Below, in pieces: positions 55,320-63,420 of a stretch of DNA of 64,000 nucleotides. A program made the position numbers and the translations under genes. Below the pieces are notes generated by a model that was not told the origin of the DNA, searched no databases, and was given only the letters and a program-made list of their open reading frames with translations. Position 1 is the first letter of the stretch; each line of letters begins with the position of its first letter. Where the stretch lies: contig NZ_CP139986.1 in assembly GCF_034424175.1 (NCBI RefSeq), forward strand, positions 1,178,001-1,242,000, written 5' to 3'. The stretch is from Kluyvera intermedia (GTDB lineage Bacteria > Pseudomonadota > Gammaproteobacteria > Enterobacterales > Enterobacteriaceae).

Positions 55320-55604
55320 CTATGTGAAATAGCGAATCACTAAAGTGATGACTGCCCCTAACAGTGCCACGACCGCCAACAATTTTAAAATATGTGCTGA
55401 AATCGTATCTGTAAACATCACCATTACACCAGTGATAATAAACGCAATTGCAGCCAACCACATACTTGCTGTGGAAACTATGGGGCTCGCAACCCCGAGA
55501 ATATCACCGAGACTATTGCCAAATGCAAATATAAAAGCAATCAGTGCTGGCCTAATCCACTTTTCGTTACGAGCATAATAAGAGTCATTGATATCTGCCA
55601 TCAT
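55320..55604 (-). CDS. Small three-helix membrane protein
   Basis: A 94-residue protein (MMADINDSYYARNEKWIRPA..) with three hydrophobic segments (ALIAFIFAFGNSLGDILGV, TASMWLAAIAFIITGVMVMF, LLAVVALLGAVITLVIRYF). GAGG 7 bases before ATG 55604 supports this start over one nine codons upstream. No family recognised. It lies behind a copy of a repeated hairpin and beside the Tlde1-like fragment; an immunity role is speculative. Confidence 0.65.
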   Translation of the reverse strand: MMADINDSYYARNEKWIRPALIAFIFAFGNSLGDILGVASPIVSTASMWLAAIAFIITGVMVMFTDTISAHILKLLAVVALLGAVITLVIRYFT

Positions 55605-55661
55605 TTTTACCTCGAATTGAACGTAAGCCATTTGAATTTCTTAGTTCTTGTGAATGTTCGA

Positions 55662-55676
55662 AGGCTAACATAGCCT
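55662..55676. repeat. Repeated hairpin, copy 1
   Basis: AGGCTAACATAGCCT: 6-bp stem with a 3-base loop, about 58 bases before the start of the membrane protein gene. The 18-base word AGGCTAACATAGCCTCAT recurs exactly at 56053. Confidence 0.75.
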
Positions 55677-55715
55677 CATTGTGATCTTTGATACTAACAG
55701 TTTTTCTATTGTGTA

Positions 55716-55955
55716 TTATTCAGTGTGAGTAGATTCATTTTTAGTGCTAACACCATGAATGACAATTGTTTTACCATCAGGCAGATGAACCCCTATCAAA
55801 CGAAGGACAAAACCTCGCCAACCAGAATTTGCTTCCTTTATGCAGCGATACAGTTCGTTATTTTCGTTTTTCAGTTTATTCCATTCAAGAGAAAGGGTCT
55901 CGGAATCTAACTCTGAGATGTGTTTCACTTCATTGTTTATGCGTACAGTATTCAT
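55716..55955 (-). CDS. Hypothetical 79-residue protein
   Basis: MNTVRINNEVKHISELDSET.. with a helical central part (LSLEWNKLKNENNELYRCIKEA) and a C-terminal segment SGWRGFVLRLIGVHLPDGKT. GGGAG lies 5 bases before ATG 55955; an ORF reaching 56051 has no ribosome site. No family recognised. Same strand and hairpin context as the membrane protein gene. Confidence 0.5.
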   Translation of the reverse strand: MNTVRINNEVKHISELDSETLSLEWNKLKNENNELYRCIKEANSGWRGFVLRLIGVHLPDGKTIVIHGVSTKNESTHTE

Positions 55956-56052
55956 ACCACTCCCAGTCATAAATAATCTCCATAGGTTTGATAAACAGGT
56001 TGAACATTGACAAAACTTCTTGTAGCAAGCTTTATCAAATAAGAATGCCATT

Positions 56053-56067
56053 AGGCTAACATAGCCT
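56053..56067. repeat. Repeated hairpin, copy 2
   Basis: AGGCTAACATAGCCT, identical to 55662-55676, about 98 bases before the 79-residue gene and 33 bases after the HNH gene end. Confidence 0.75.
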
Positions 56068-56099
56068 CATAGTGCATGTTGCTGCTAACTGGGCGTTTT

Positions 56100-57041
56100 T
56101 CATAATTGTTGATTTTTATTATTTGGCTCTTTCTTTCTGAATGGATTGCCATGACGGTTAAAAAATTCGTTCCAGTGATGTCGCAGGTATTCAATATTGA
56201 TAGGCATTTGCAAGCGGGAAAAATCAATTTGCTTGCCTTCCAGTTGTAGCAAGTCTTTATCGACGGAGAGCACATCCGGGCTGAAACGGGCTTTCATTGA
56301 ATCAGGGTCGATTGAAAAGTGCCAATTGTCAAAGAGGGTGTGGATGTCACTTCGCAGTAGAATCCCGTTTGTCACATCCGGCTCACCACCAGCATGACGG
56401 GGTTTAATGTGCGCTGCCTCAGTTCTTTGTCTGGCTCGAACGCCGGTAAGAACACACGTACCGGCGCAGTTTTTCCGGACATCTTCGGAAAATGGTGCCT
56501 GGTCCGGGCTCGACATTGTGATTTGTTCCTGCCCCTCCTGATACGTTCGGGAAGGAAAAGTTACTTTTGTTGATGTTACTGCGGGGATCGAGAGATAGGC
56601 AATTCCTCGCCGACTGAACTTTCCTCCATTAAAAACCTTCCGGATGGAGTAAGTCATGCCCACCAGGACAGGGTTACTCATTTCGACGATTTTGCTTTTG
56701 CAGTTTTCAACCGGATATAATTTTATGAAAGAGCCGGTGAATATGTCATAGGCTCCGTCTGGACGCTCAACACACAGAACAACATGTTCAAAGTAGTCCC
56801 TTGAGTCAGCGATAACCCAGTTGCCGGTCATGATCCGTTTCGTTTGGCAGGGACCCGTTTTGAAGATACCAGGCTTCAGGTCTGGAGTTAAGGTTCCAGT
56901 TTTCCCGTCCGTGCGAATGGAAATAATTTCCCCTGTTAACCCCAGCTCTTCCAGTTTCTGGAAGACAGGGCGAAGCCTGACGGGTTGAGGCTTATTCACT
57001 CTGGTGTTCATGTTGTTTCCGGTTTGCATCCCATTGTTCAT
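56100..57041 (-). CDS. HNH endonuclease-domain protein
   Basis: A 313-residue protein. Residues about 190-255 hold an HNH_2-type domain: CVLTGVRARQRTEAAHIKPRHAGGEPD (Cys and the catalytic AAHIKP), then NGILLRSDIHTLFDNWHFSID. The N-terminal part (residues about 15-180) is a separate unrecognised domain with repeated beta-like segments. Starts 12 or 30 bases further in are possible. A second HNH_2 protein lies at 57955 with related catalytic text. Confidence 0.78.
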   Translation of the reverse strand: MNNGMQTGNNMNTRVNKPQPVRLRPVFQKLEELGLTGEIISIRTDGKTGTLTPDLKPGIFKTGPCQTKRIMTGNWVIADSRDYFEHVVLCVERPDGAYDIFTGSFIKLYPVENCKSKIVEMSNPVLVGMTYSIRKVFNGGKFSRRGIAYLSIPAVTSTKVTFPSRTYQEGQEQITMSSPDQAPFSEDVRKNCAGTCVLTGVRARQRTEAAHIKPRHAGGEPDVTNGILLRSDIHTLFDNWHFSIDPDSMKARFSPDVLSVDKDLLQLEGKQIDFSRLQMPINIEYLRHHWNEFFNRHGNPFRKKEPNNKNQQL

Positions 57042-57196
57042 TCAGGTTGGCACTGGCGTCCACGCCTAGTCATAAAAACGAGCCCTCGTCGCTAAGAGGC
57101 CTGTTCACGGCGTCCACATCAGAATCTCTTCAAAACTCATGAAATCCGTTATAGGTCAGGCAATCAATCAGCCAGATGCGAAGCTAGCAGGTCTCA

Positions 57197-57400
57197 TTAT
57201 CTCACAGGCAAAGCACCAACCATGCGGAGGGCATTCATTACTTCGTTAATACCAAACATTTCCTGTTCCGGCCATTCTTTCCCCGCTAATGAACATGCCG
57301 TGCAAGCTGAATTAAAACTATTAACGCGTTCACGATGCAGGGCCAGTAGTGCGACGACGATCAGCTCTCTTTCTTTTCCAACCAAATCTTGAATGCCCAT
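57197..57400 (-). CDS. Hypothetical 67-residue protein
   Basis: MGIQDLVGKERELIVVALLALHRERVN.. with two Cys in SACTACSLAG. Helical and soluble; no family recognised. It lies between the HNH and lipoprotein genes on the same strand. Confidence 0.5.
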   Translation of the reverse strand: MGIQDLVGKERELIVVALLALHRERVNSFNSACTACSLAGKEWPEQEMFGINEVMNALRMVGALPVR

Positions 57401-57432
57401 AGTATGAATCCTAATTTGATTAACTTAATTGG

Positions 57433-57840
57433 CTATTTTACCCAGGGCATCACATAACTGTTATCCGGGCGCATCACAATGGTCCGATCCTTTTTATGTT
57501 CAATCGTCCATGTTTCCTGGCGTCGGAATTGCTTTGTCGCATCAACAACGATGACCGCGACAGTCTCAGAGTGATTCTCAATGAGGACGCAACCGCCCTC
57601 AGACGTAGTGTTGCCGTTAGCATCTGGGCATTGGCTGCTCCCGAATATAAGTGCTTCCTTGCCGTGGTCATCCATTCGCCAGCCCGGACTCATCACGATA
57701 GTCGGCTCCCTGAAAGGTCCATTCGTGTATTTCTGATACACTCCACTTTCCGTCGCACCATTTGCCAGGTCGCAACCTGACAGGCCCGCAGATAAAATAA
57801 CAATGGTCGCTTTTAAATATCCCGTAAGGTAATTTGGCAT
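57433..57840 (-). CDS. Putative lipoprotein
   Basis: A 135-residue protein with a lipoprotein signal (MPNYLTGYLKATIVILSAGLSGC; lipobox LSGC) and a beta-rich body with two further Cys (SSQCPDANG, EGGCVLIENH). Probably lipid-anchored in the envelope. No family recognised. The start at 57840 gives a normal signal; an upstream TTG adds four residues. Confidence 0.6.
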   Translation of the reverse strand: MPNYLTGYLKATIVILSAGLSGCDLANGATESGVYQKYTNGPFREPTIVMSPGWRMDDHGKEALIFGSSQCPDANGNTTSEGGCVLIENHSETVAVIVVDATKQFRRQETWTIEHKKDRTIVMRPDNSYVMPWVK

Positions 57841-57954
57841 TAGTGGTATCAACTCTGTCGGTTTTCAATAAAATGGTGGCGTGCAGTCAGCACATCTCAG
57901 AATGAGGTGCCTAACCAGGAAACACTGTCATCCGGTATAGGCTGGATTTTCCAT

Positions 57955-58614
57955 CTATTCCTCGGTACCGAGGAAATCAGCCCAGCGAGCAGCCAGCCGG
58001 TCTGTATCCAGGTCATACACCAACGGGTTGAGCGTTTTGCCTTCAAACAGCTCTCCCGCCTCGATGCCCGGTTTAAAATGAACGGTGAGTGTGGACGGGT
58101 CTATACCCATCAGATCCGCGTCAAACAGCGCGTGCATTGTCGGCGTCAACAGGATGCCGTTCGAAGGGTTGTAGCGCGTCCCATGCTCGATATGAGCCGC
58201 TACCAGCACACCACCATTAACCCATCCCGTGACCGCACACCGACCCGCGAAATTCTCAACAAGGAGATTCTTGAATTTTGTCTGCGCTGCGCCGCTCCGC
58301 TGGGTCACAAAGCGCTCGCAAGGCTCTCCCTGAATGTCCACGTCAGGTTTTCGCTTCCGTTCGCTGGTGGCGTTCTCAGAGCGTTTTAACGGGATTCGTG
58401 GATAAGCCAGATTGTAGGCAGCGCCTGTGGTCATTTGTTCGATAACGGCCGGTGCATATCCATCCGCTTCGAGCTTACGGTAGGCGGCACGGTAGTCCTG
58501 CTGGGTTTTCACCGGAAAAATGTCGCCGCCGGTACCGTTACCGGGCGCGGAGATCTGTCGCACATACCGGAATATCTCCGAGCCAATCATCCACCAGCTG
58601 TTGTAGTTGAGCAT
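57955..58614 (-). CDS. HNH endonuclease-domain protein, probably frameshifted at its N-terminus
   Basis: 219 residues with an HNH_2 domain in the C-terminal half: RCAVTGWVNGGVLVAAHIEHGTRY then NGILLTPTMHALFDADLMGIDP. The N-terminus (MLNYNSWWMIGSEIFRYVRQ) looks out of frame: a better start, MTTQIEVMTVAELHAQLQQL, begins at 58654 in another frame and stops at 58538. A one-base indel near 58560-58590 would join the two. Confidence 0.65.
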   Translation of the reverse strand: MLNYNSWWMIGSEIFRYVRQISAPGNGTGGDIFPVKTQQDYRAAYRKLEADGYAPAVIEQMTTGAAYNLAYPRIPLKRSENATSERKRKPDVDIQGEPCERFVTQRSGAAQTKFKNLLVENFAGRCAVTGWVNGGVLVAAHIEHGTRYNPSNGILLTPTMHALFDADLMGIDPSTLTVHFKPGIEAGELFEGKTLNPLVYDLDTDRLAARWADFLGTEE

Positions 58615-58654
58615 GCAGCTCAGCGACCGTCATAACTTCAATTTGAGTTGTCAT
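58538..58654 (-). pseudogene. Likely original N-terminus of the HNH gene, other frame
   Basis: MTTQIEVMTVAELHAQLQQLVDDWL.. runs 38 residues before a stop. Its start is 10 bases after the stop of the 59-residue gene, the position expected of the true HNH start. The helical N-terminus would continue naturally into the HNH frame after a one-base correction. Confidence 0.45.
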
Positions 58655-58663
58655 CAGATTTCC

Positions 58664-58843
58664 CTACTGAGTGATATTTAAGCAGGCAAGAACCATCCCA
58701 CTGCCGAGCAAAACACAGGCCAGAAAGGTCGTACAAAGTTCCCACGCATCTCTGAGTCCTGAGCTGATGGCATTTATTTCATGATCGTCTGCCTGCTCAA
58801 TGAGCCAGTCGACGTATTCATCGTGCTTTTTGTTAGAATCCAT
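58664..58843 (-). CDS. Small 59-residue protein with one membrane segment
   Basis: MDSNKKHDEYVDWLIEQADD..., followed by AWELCTTFLACVLLGSGMVL, one hydrophobic segment near the C-terminus, and ending NITQ. The stop is 10 bases before the likely HNH start, suggesting an operon. No family recognised. Confidence 0.5.
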   Translation of the reverse strand: MDSNKKHDEYVDWLIEQADDHEINAISSGLRDAWELCTTFLACVLLGSGMVLACLNITQ

Positions 58844-59011
58844 ATTGGTTAGTGCTTATCATTTCCGGCCGTTCTGTGTGGCCGTCAGGAGGGTACTACT
58901 TACTTTTCTCATCTGACGGAAGGTATCGGAAAGTGTGCTGATCGGATGGCCTTCATTTCCTGCGGCCGCAGAATCACCGGCAACAAATTTCATGGCCACG
59001 GATACCTGATA

Positions 59012-59267
59012 GGGGTCAGTTTGGATATAGAGAATTATTGTACGGTAAGCCTGTTTTTTGAACAGACTTACCTATAGCAATAGGGTGTACTCCCGCGCTA
59101 TACGGCATTTTCAGAGGTTTGACCTTAATCGGATAACCTAAATGCGATACTGCAAGAGCGACAACTTAAAAGCGATAGCCACTGACGCAAAATCAACCCC
59201 TTACGAACCAAGATTGGTTAAATAATGCGCTTAACGTACAAAAATTTCCGATCTCCAAACTGACCCC
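59012..59267. mobile_element. 256-bp miniature element with Tn3-type terminal repeats (TIME-like)
   Basis: Left 59012-59049 and right 59230-59267 are 38-bp inverted repeats that begin GGGGTCAGTTTGGA and end (inward) TACGTTAAG/TACGGTAAG, the layout of Tn3-family terminal repeats. They match at 32 of 38 positions. The 180 bp between have no coding frame. A near-perfect hairpin (GGTAAGCCTGTT / AACAGACTTACC, 59044-59072) overlaps the left repeat. The 5-bp flanks are TGATA and TGTTA, four of five equal. It fits a Tn3-derived inverted-repeat miniature element mobilised by a transposase elsewhere. Confidence 0.8.
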
Positions 59268-59664
59268 TGTTACGACGGGAGGAGAGATAAAAATCGACAG
59301 TGCGGCCCCGGCTGTCGACGGCCCGGTACAGATACGCCCAGCGGCCATTGACCTTCACGTAGGTTTCATCCATGTGCCACGGGCAAAGATCGGAAGGGTT
59401 ACGCCAGTACCAGCGCAGCCGTTTTTCCATTTCAGGCGCATAACGCTGAACCCAGCGGTAAATCGTGGAGTGATCGACATTCACTCCGCGTTCAGCCAGC
59501 ATCTCCTGCAGCTCACGGTAACTGATGCCGTATTTGCAGTACCAGCGTACGGCCCACAGAATGATGTCACGCTGAAAATGCCGGCCTTTGAATGGGTTCA
59601 TGTGCAGCTCCATCAGCAAAAGGGGATGATAAGTTTATCACCACCGACTATTTGCAACAGTGCC
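59268..59664. mobile_element. IS26 fragment (about 397 bp)
   Basis: The left-end half of IS26, from TGTTACGACGGGAGGAGAG inside the transposase gene to the terminal TTTGCAACAGTGCC. The transposase frame (minus strand, N-terminal about 117 residues to SSRRN) reads on into the miniature element to 59218 and stops; it lacks the C-terminal half. It joins directly to an IS5075-type fragment. Confidence 0.92.
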
Positions 59665-60712
59665 CCCAAAGCTGATATCACCACAATTTGTCCGCCCGTT
59701 CGTTAAAAGCAATAAAAACGACTTTGTCGACGCCGAAGCTATTTGTGAAGCTGCATCGCGTCCGTCTATGCGTTTTGTGCAGCCCAGAACGGAATCTCAG
59801 CAGGCAATGCGGGCTCTGCATCGTGTCCGTGAATCCCTGGTTCAGGATAAGGTAAAAACAACCAATCAAATGCATGCTTTTCTGCTGGAATTTGGCATTA
59901 GCGTTCCCCGAGGAGCTGCCGTTATTAGCCGACTGAGTACCATTCTTGAGGATAATAGTTTGCCTCTTTACCTCAGCCAGTTATTGCTGAAATTACAACA
60001 GCATTATCACTATCTTGTTGAGCAGATTAAAGATTTGGAATCCCAGTTGAAACGAAAGTTGGACGAAGATGAGGTTGGACAGCGCTTGCTGAGCATTCCC
60101 TGCGTCGGAACACTGACAGCGAGTACTATTTCAACTGAGATTGGCGACGGGAAGCAGTACGCCAGCAGCCGTGACTTTGCGGCGGCAACAGGGCTTGTAC
60201 CTCGGCAGTACAGCACGGGAGGTAGGACGACATTGCTGGGAATTAGTAAGCGAGGTAATAAAAAGATCCGAACTTTGTTGGTTCAATGTGCCAGGGTATT
60301 CATACAAAAACTGGAACACCAGTCTGGCAAATTGGCCGATTGGGTCAGGGATTTACTGTGCCGGAAAAGCAACTTTGCCGTCACTTGTGCTCTGGCAAAC
60401 AAGCTGGCCAGAATAGCCTGGGCCCTAACGGCACGACAGCAAACTTATGTAGCATAACGGCAGAAATACACCGGTTTAAAGAATTACTGATCTGGTTTTG
60501 CGAATACTGATATTGATGATACTAACGGCCCACCGGCCTGTTGAGGAACCTGTAAAACGGAAAGGCTCATTGAAGCCGTATATTTTCTGGAGGTTCATCA
60601 GGCGCGGAACTCATCAAGGCGCGGGAATAAAATCCCATTCAGACGCCGGATAGATTCAAGCAAGCCAACTTGTCGTCAAAATCAGTGTTGCAAAAACGGG
60701 AGTGACCATAGA
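59665..60712. mobile_element. Truncated IS5075/IS4321-type element
   Basis: About 1048 bp of the 1327-bp element, in inverse orientation to the copy at 10567. IS26 removed the start. The transposase frame (to 60457, plus strand) begins PKLISPQFVRPFVKSNKND and keeps the C-terminal about 265 residues, with one substitution noticed (NFAVTCAL versus NFVVTCAL). It lacks the first catalytic acidic residues. Confidence 0.92.
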
Positions 60713-60734
60713 TTCCGTTTTCCAAGCGGCCCCC
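60713..60734. repeat. 22-bp remnant of a second Tn3-family terminal repeat
   Basis: Complement reads GGGGGCCGCTTGGAAAACGG plus AA, directly beside the IS5075-type end. It is the same length as the outer part left by the first copy (10545-10566), shares GAAAACGGAA with it, but has a different outer half. It is probably the end of another, lost transposon. Confidence 0.65.
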
Positions 60735-60771
60735 TATATACCCGCCTGGAGGAGATCCCGGCAGAATAAAG

Positions 60772-60799
60772 AAAAACACCGCCGAAAGGCGGTGTTTTT
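60772..60799. terminator. Terminator downstream of the BCCT gene
   Basis: AAAAACACCGCC / GGCGGTGTTTTT with a 4-base loop; directly after the transporter stop (minus strand). Confidence 0.88.
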
Positions 60800-60802
60800 G
60801 TA

Positions 60803-62800
60803 TTAGCGAACCAAATGTAAGAAGTGAAGATGCTTTTCATACTGGTCGAGAATATCGTTGATAATCTGTTCCTGATTCCAGCCCATCACATCGTAATCCT
60901 GACCGCCTTCTTTCAGGTAGATTTCAGCCCGATAGTATTTATGCTGTTCTGCCTGCTGCTCCTCATTATCCAGCCCGGAGATCGCAAAGGTAGGAGCAAC
61001 ATAACCGCGGAGTCTGACTTCGTAGATGAAGTTAAGCTCATTGCCTAAATCCACTTCGAAGCGAATACGGTCTTCGCCACTGTTGTTGATATGGCTTACG
61101 GTGCTCTGTTTGTTCAACTCATCCTGAACCATTGTCATGGCAGGCTGAATGACATCATCCATAAAACGTTTAACCAACGAACGTTTTGGCAGATGGGCGA
61201 TATTGCGCAGTCTGCGCTGCCACGGAATAGGATTACGCGCAGCGGTAGGTGCAATGGTGGTCATATTCTGGCTGTCGCGCTTGGTGATGTCCCGTCGCAA
61301 TGCTTTCAGCAATCCGTATATCGATATCAACAAAATCACCGAGAACGGCAGGGCGCTGGCAATGGTCACCGTCTGCAAGGCGCTAAGGCCGCCCGCAATC
61401 AGCAACGCAATGGCGACCAGCCCCATCAGTGCAGCCCAGAAAATACGCTGCCAGACGGGCGTATTGCTGGAGCCCCCGGAGGCCAGGGTATCCACCACCA
61501 TCGCTCCGGAATCTGCCGAGGTGACAAAAAATACGATGACCATCGCCATGGCGATGAACGACAAAATGCTTGAGAACGGGAAGTGCTCAAGGAAATTAAA
61601 CAGCGCCAGGGCCACATCCTGCTGGACGGTATTGGCGAGGTCCGTCGCCCCTTTCTGCATGATCAGATAAATCGCGCTGTTTCCGAAGACGGTCATCCAT
61701 AACAGGGTGAAACCCGCCGGGACGAAGAGCACGCCGGTCACAAATTCGCGGATGGTTCTGCCGCGCGAGACGCGGGCGATAAACATGCCGACAAACGGCG
61801 ACCAGGAGAGCCACCAGCCCCAGTACAGCAGCGTCCAGCCACCTAGCCAGTTGCTCGATTTAGGCTCGTAGGCATACAAATTAAAGGTTTTACTGACCAT
61901 TTCGGACAGATAACCGCCAGTGTTCTCAACGAACGATTTCAACAGCAGAACCGTAGGTCCCAGCAACAGCACCAGCACCAGCAGCAGCAGCGCCAGGCTC
62001 AGGTTGATCTCGGACAGAATACGAATGCCCTTATCCAGTCCCGACACCACCGAAATCGTTGCCAGGCCAGTGATGACCACGATCAGGATCACCTGCACCG
62101 TTTCACTAATTGGCACGCCGAAGAGATGATTAAGCCCGGCGTTAACCTGCAGCACGCCATAACCGAGGGAGGTGGCCACGCCAAACACGGTGCCGATAAC
62201 CGCAAAGATATCGACCGCATGGCCAATCGGTCCGTAAATGCGATCCCCGATAATCGGATACAGCGCCGAACGCAGAGTCAGTGGCAAGCCGTGACGATAG
62301 CTAAAGAAGGCCAGTATCAACGCCACTATCGCGTAAATCGCCCATGCATGGAGTCCCCAGTGGAAGAAGGTCAGGCGCATGGCCTGCTTGGCGGCTTCGA
62401 CCGTTTCCGGGGTACCAACCGGCGGAGAGAGGTAATGCATCACCGGTTCTGCCACCCCGAAGAACATTAGGCCGATCCCCATCCCGGCGGAAAACAGCAT
62501 TGCGAACCAGGAGTGATAGCTGAAATCAGGTTGGGCGTGGTCGGGCCCAAGTTTAATATCGCCGTAGCGCGACAGCCCGAGGAACGTCACGCTCAGGAGG
62601 ATCAGCGCTACGGCCAGAATGTAAAACCAGCTGGCGTTGGTGAAGATTTGATTCTGCAGAAGTTTGAAGTTTTTATCGGCCAGATCGGGGAAAGCCGCGG
62701 CAAAGGCGACAAGAAGAAATATTAACAACGCCGAGGTGAAAAACACCGGCTTGTTAATATGGTTTTCAGACTTTTTTATTGGGGTTTCATTCTCACTCAT
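60803..62800 (-). CDS. BCCT-family choline/betaine transporter (BetT-like)
   Basis: A 665-residue transporter with about twelve helices and the BCCT core (LLYWGWWLSWSPFVGMFIAR followed by VSRGRTIREF; helix-8 aromatic cage). The long cytoplasmic C-terminal domain (about residues 510-665, ..MGWNQEQIINDILDQYEKHL) is like that of E. coli BetT, a proton-coupled high-affinity choline importer regulated by osmolarity. No betA/betB genes are next to it. Choline is the likely substrate but not proven. Confidence 0.88.
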   Translation of the reverse strand: MSENETPIKKSENHINKPVFFTSALLIFLLVAFAAAFPDLADKNFKLLQNQIFTNASWFYILAVALILLSVTFLGLSRYGDIKLGPDHAQPDFSYHSWFAMLFSAGMGIGLMFFGVAEPVMHYLSPPVGTPETVEAAKQAMRLTFFHWGLHAWAIYAIVALILAFFSYRHGLPLTLRSALYPIIGDRIYGPIGHAVDIFAVIGTVFGVATSLGYGVLQVNAGLNHLFGVPISETVQVILIVVITGLATISVVSGLDKGIRILSEINLSLALLLLVLVLLLGPTVLLLKSFVENTGGYLSEMVSKTFNLYAYEPKSSNWLGGWTLLYWGWWLSWSPFVGMFIARVSRGRTIREFVTGVLFVPAGFTLLWMTVFGNSAIYLIMQKGATDLANTVQQDVALALFNFLEHFPFSSILSFIAMAMVIVFFVTSADSGAMVVDTLASGGSSNTPVWQRIFWAALMGLVAIALLIAGGLSALQTVTIASALPFSVILLISIYGLLKALRRDITKRDSQNMTTIAPTAARNPIPWQRRLRNIAHLPKRSLVKRFMDDVIQPAMTMVQDELNKQSTVSHINNSGEDRIRFEVDLGNELNFIYEVRLRGYVAPTFAISGLDNEEQQAEQHKYYRAEIYLKEGGQDYDVMGWNQEQIINDILDQYEKHLHFLHLVR

Positions 62801-62948
62801 AAGCTCATTTATTCCATTGTGTGTTCATTTCGCCCTGGATGGATGAATTTTGTCACAGCCCGATTCTAACAAAAGAAAAGGAGTGATGCCTAATGACCTT
62901 AAGAATAAGCTGAATCGCTTCTACGATACCTATAATGATAATCGCTGT

Positions 62949-63066
62949 TCAGGCTTGTGCCAGGATTTGCTCCGCCGCCGCCAGATCCGCCAGCGTATCA
63001 ATGTCGTGCACTACCCCGACATCGCAGAGCGACAGCTCCAGAACCTCCCCCTGACGGCATGCGCGG
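62949..63066 (-). pseudogene. C-terminal fragment of a MobA/MocA-like nucleotidyltransferase
   Basis: The frame reads RACRQGEVLELSLCDVGVVH, then DIDTLADLAAAEQILAQA and a stop, the typical end of NTP-transferase proteins of the MobA/MocA type. It is cut by the IS5-family end at 63067. Confidence 0.65.
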
Positions 63067-63420
63067 GGCTTTGTTGAATAAATCGGATTTAGATAAAAGC
63101 GCTCCTCGTGGCTGACTTCCTCAGGCAATCTGTACACTTTCTGGCATGCCTGCACACGTCATTTTGTTTAAGGCACGGATCATGGCCATAGCCTCTCCAG
63201 CCTGCGCATCATAATCCCGAAACGTAAGATGCCCGCCAAACAGCTGTTTGACACGGTACATTGCCGTTTCTGCCACCGAATGTCGATTGTAAGCCGTGTG
63301 CCATTTCCAGTACGCATCACTTCCCGTCAGCCATTGCCGGGTAACGGCCTGATTTCTGTCGGCATATTCAGCCGGCCAGTAACCTGCCCGGGTTAACTCC
63401 GGGATCAGTATCAGCGCCAT
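63067..63420 (-). pseudogene. IS5-family (IS903-like) element fragment
   Basis: GGCTTTGTTGAATAAATC at 63067 is the IS903-type terminal repeat. The transposase C-terminal 90 or so residues follow (AYNRHSVAETAMYRVKQLFG, LTFRDYDAQAGEAMAMIRAL), with the catalytic Glu in SVAETAMYR. The N-terminal two thirds are absent beyond about 63420. Confidence 0.85.

Noticed and set aside
55210..55461. 83-codon minus-strand frame
   Set aside because: Overlaps the three-helix membrane protein gene in another frame, and the latter has a ribosome site and coherent helices.
59007..59272. TGATA/TGTTA as the 5-bp duplication of the miniature element
   Set aside because: Only four of five match, and the right-hand bases also belong to IS26, so a true duplication is not established.
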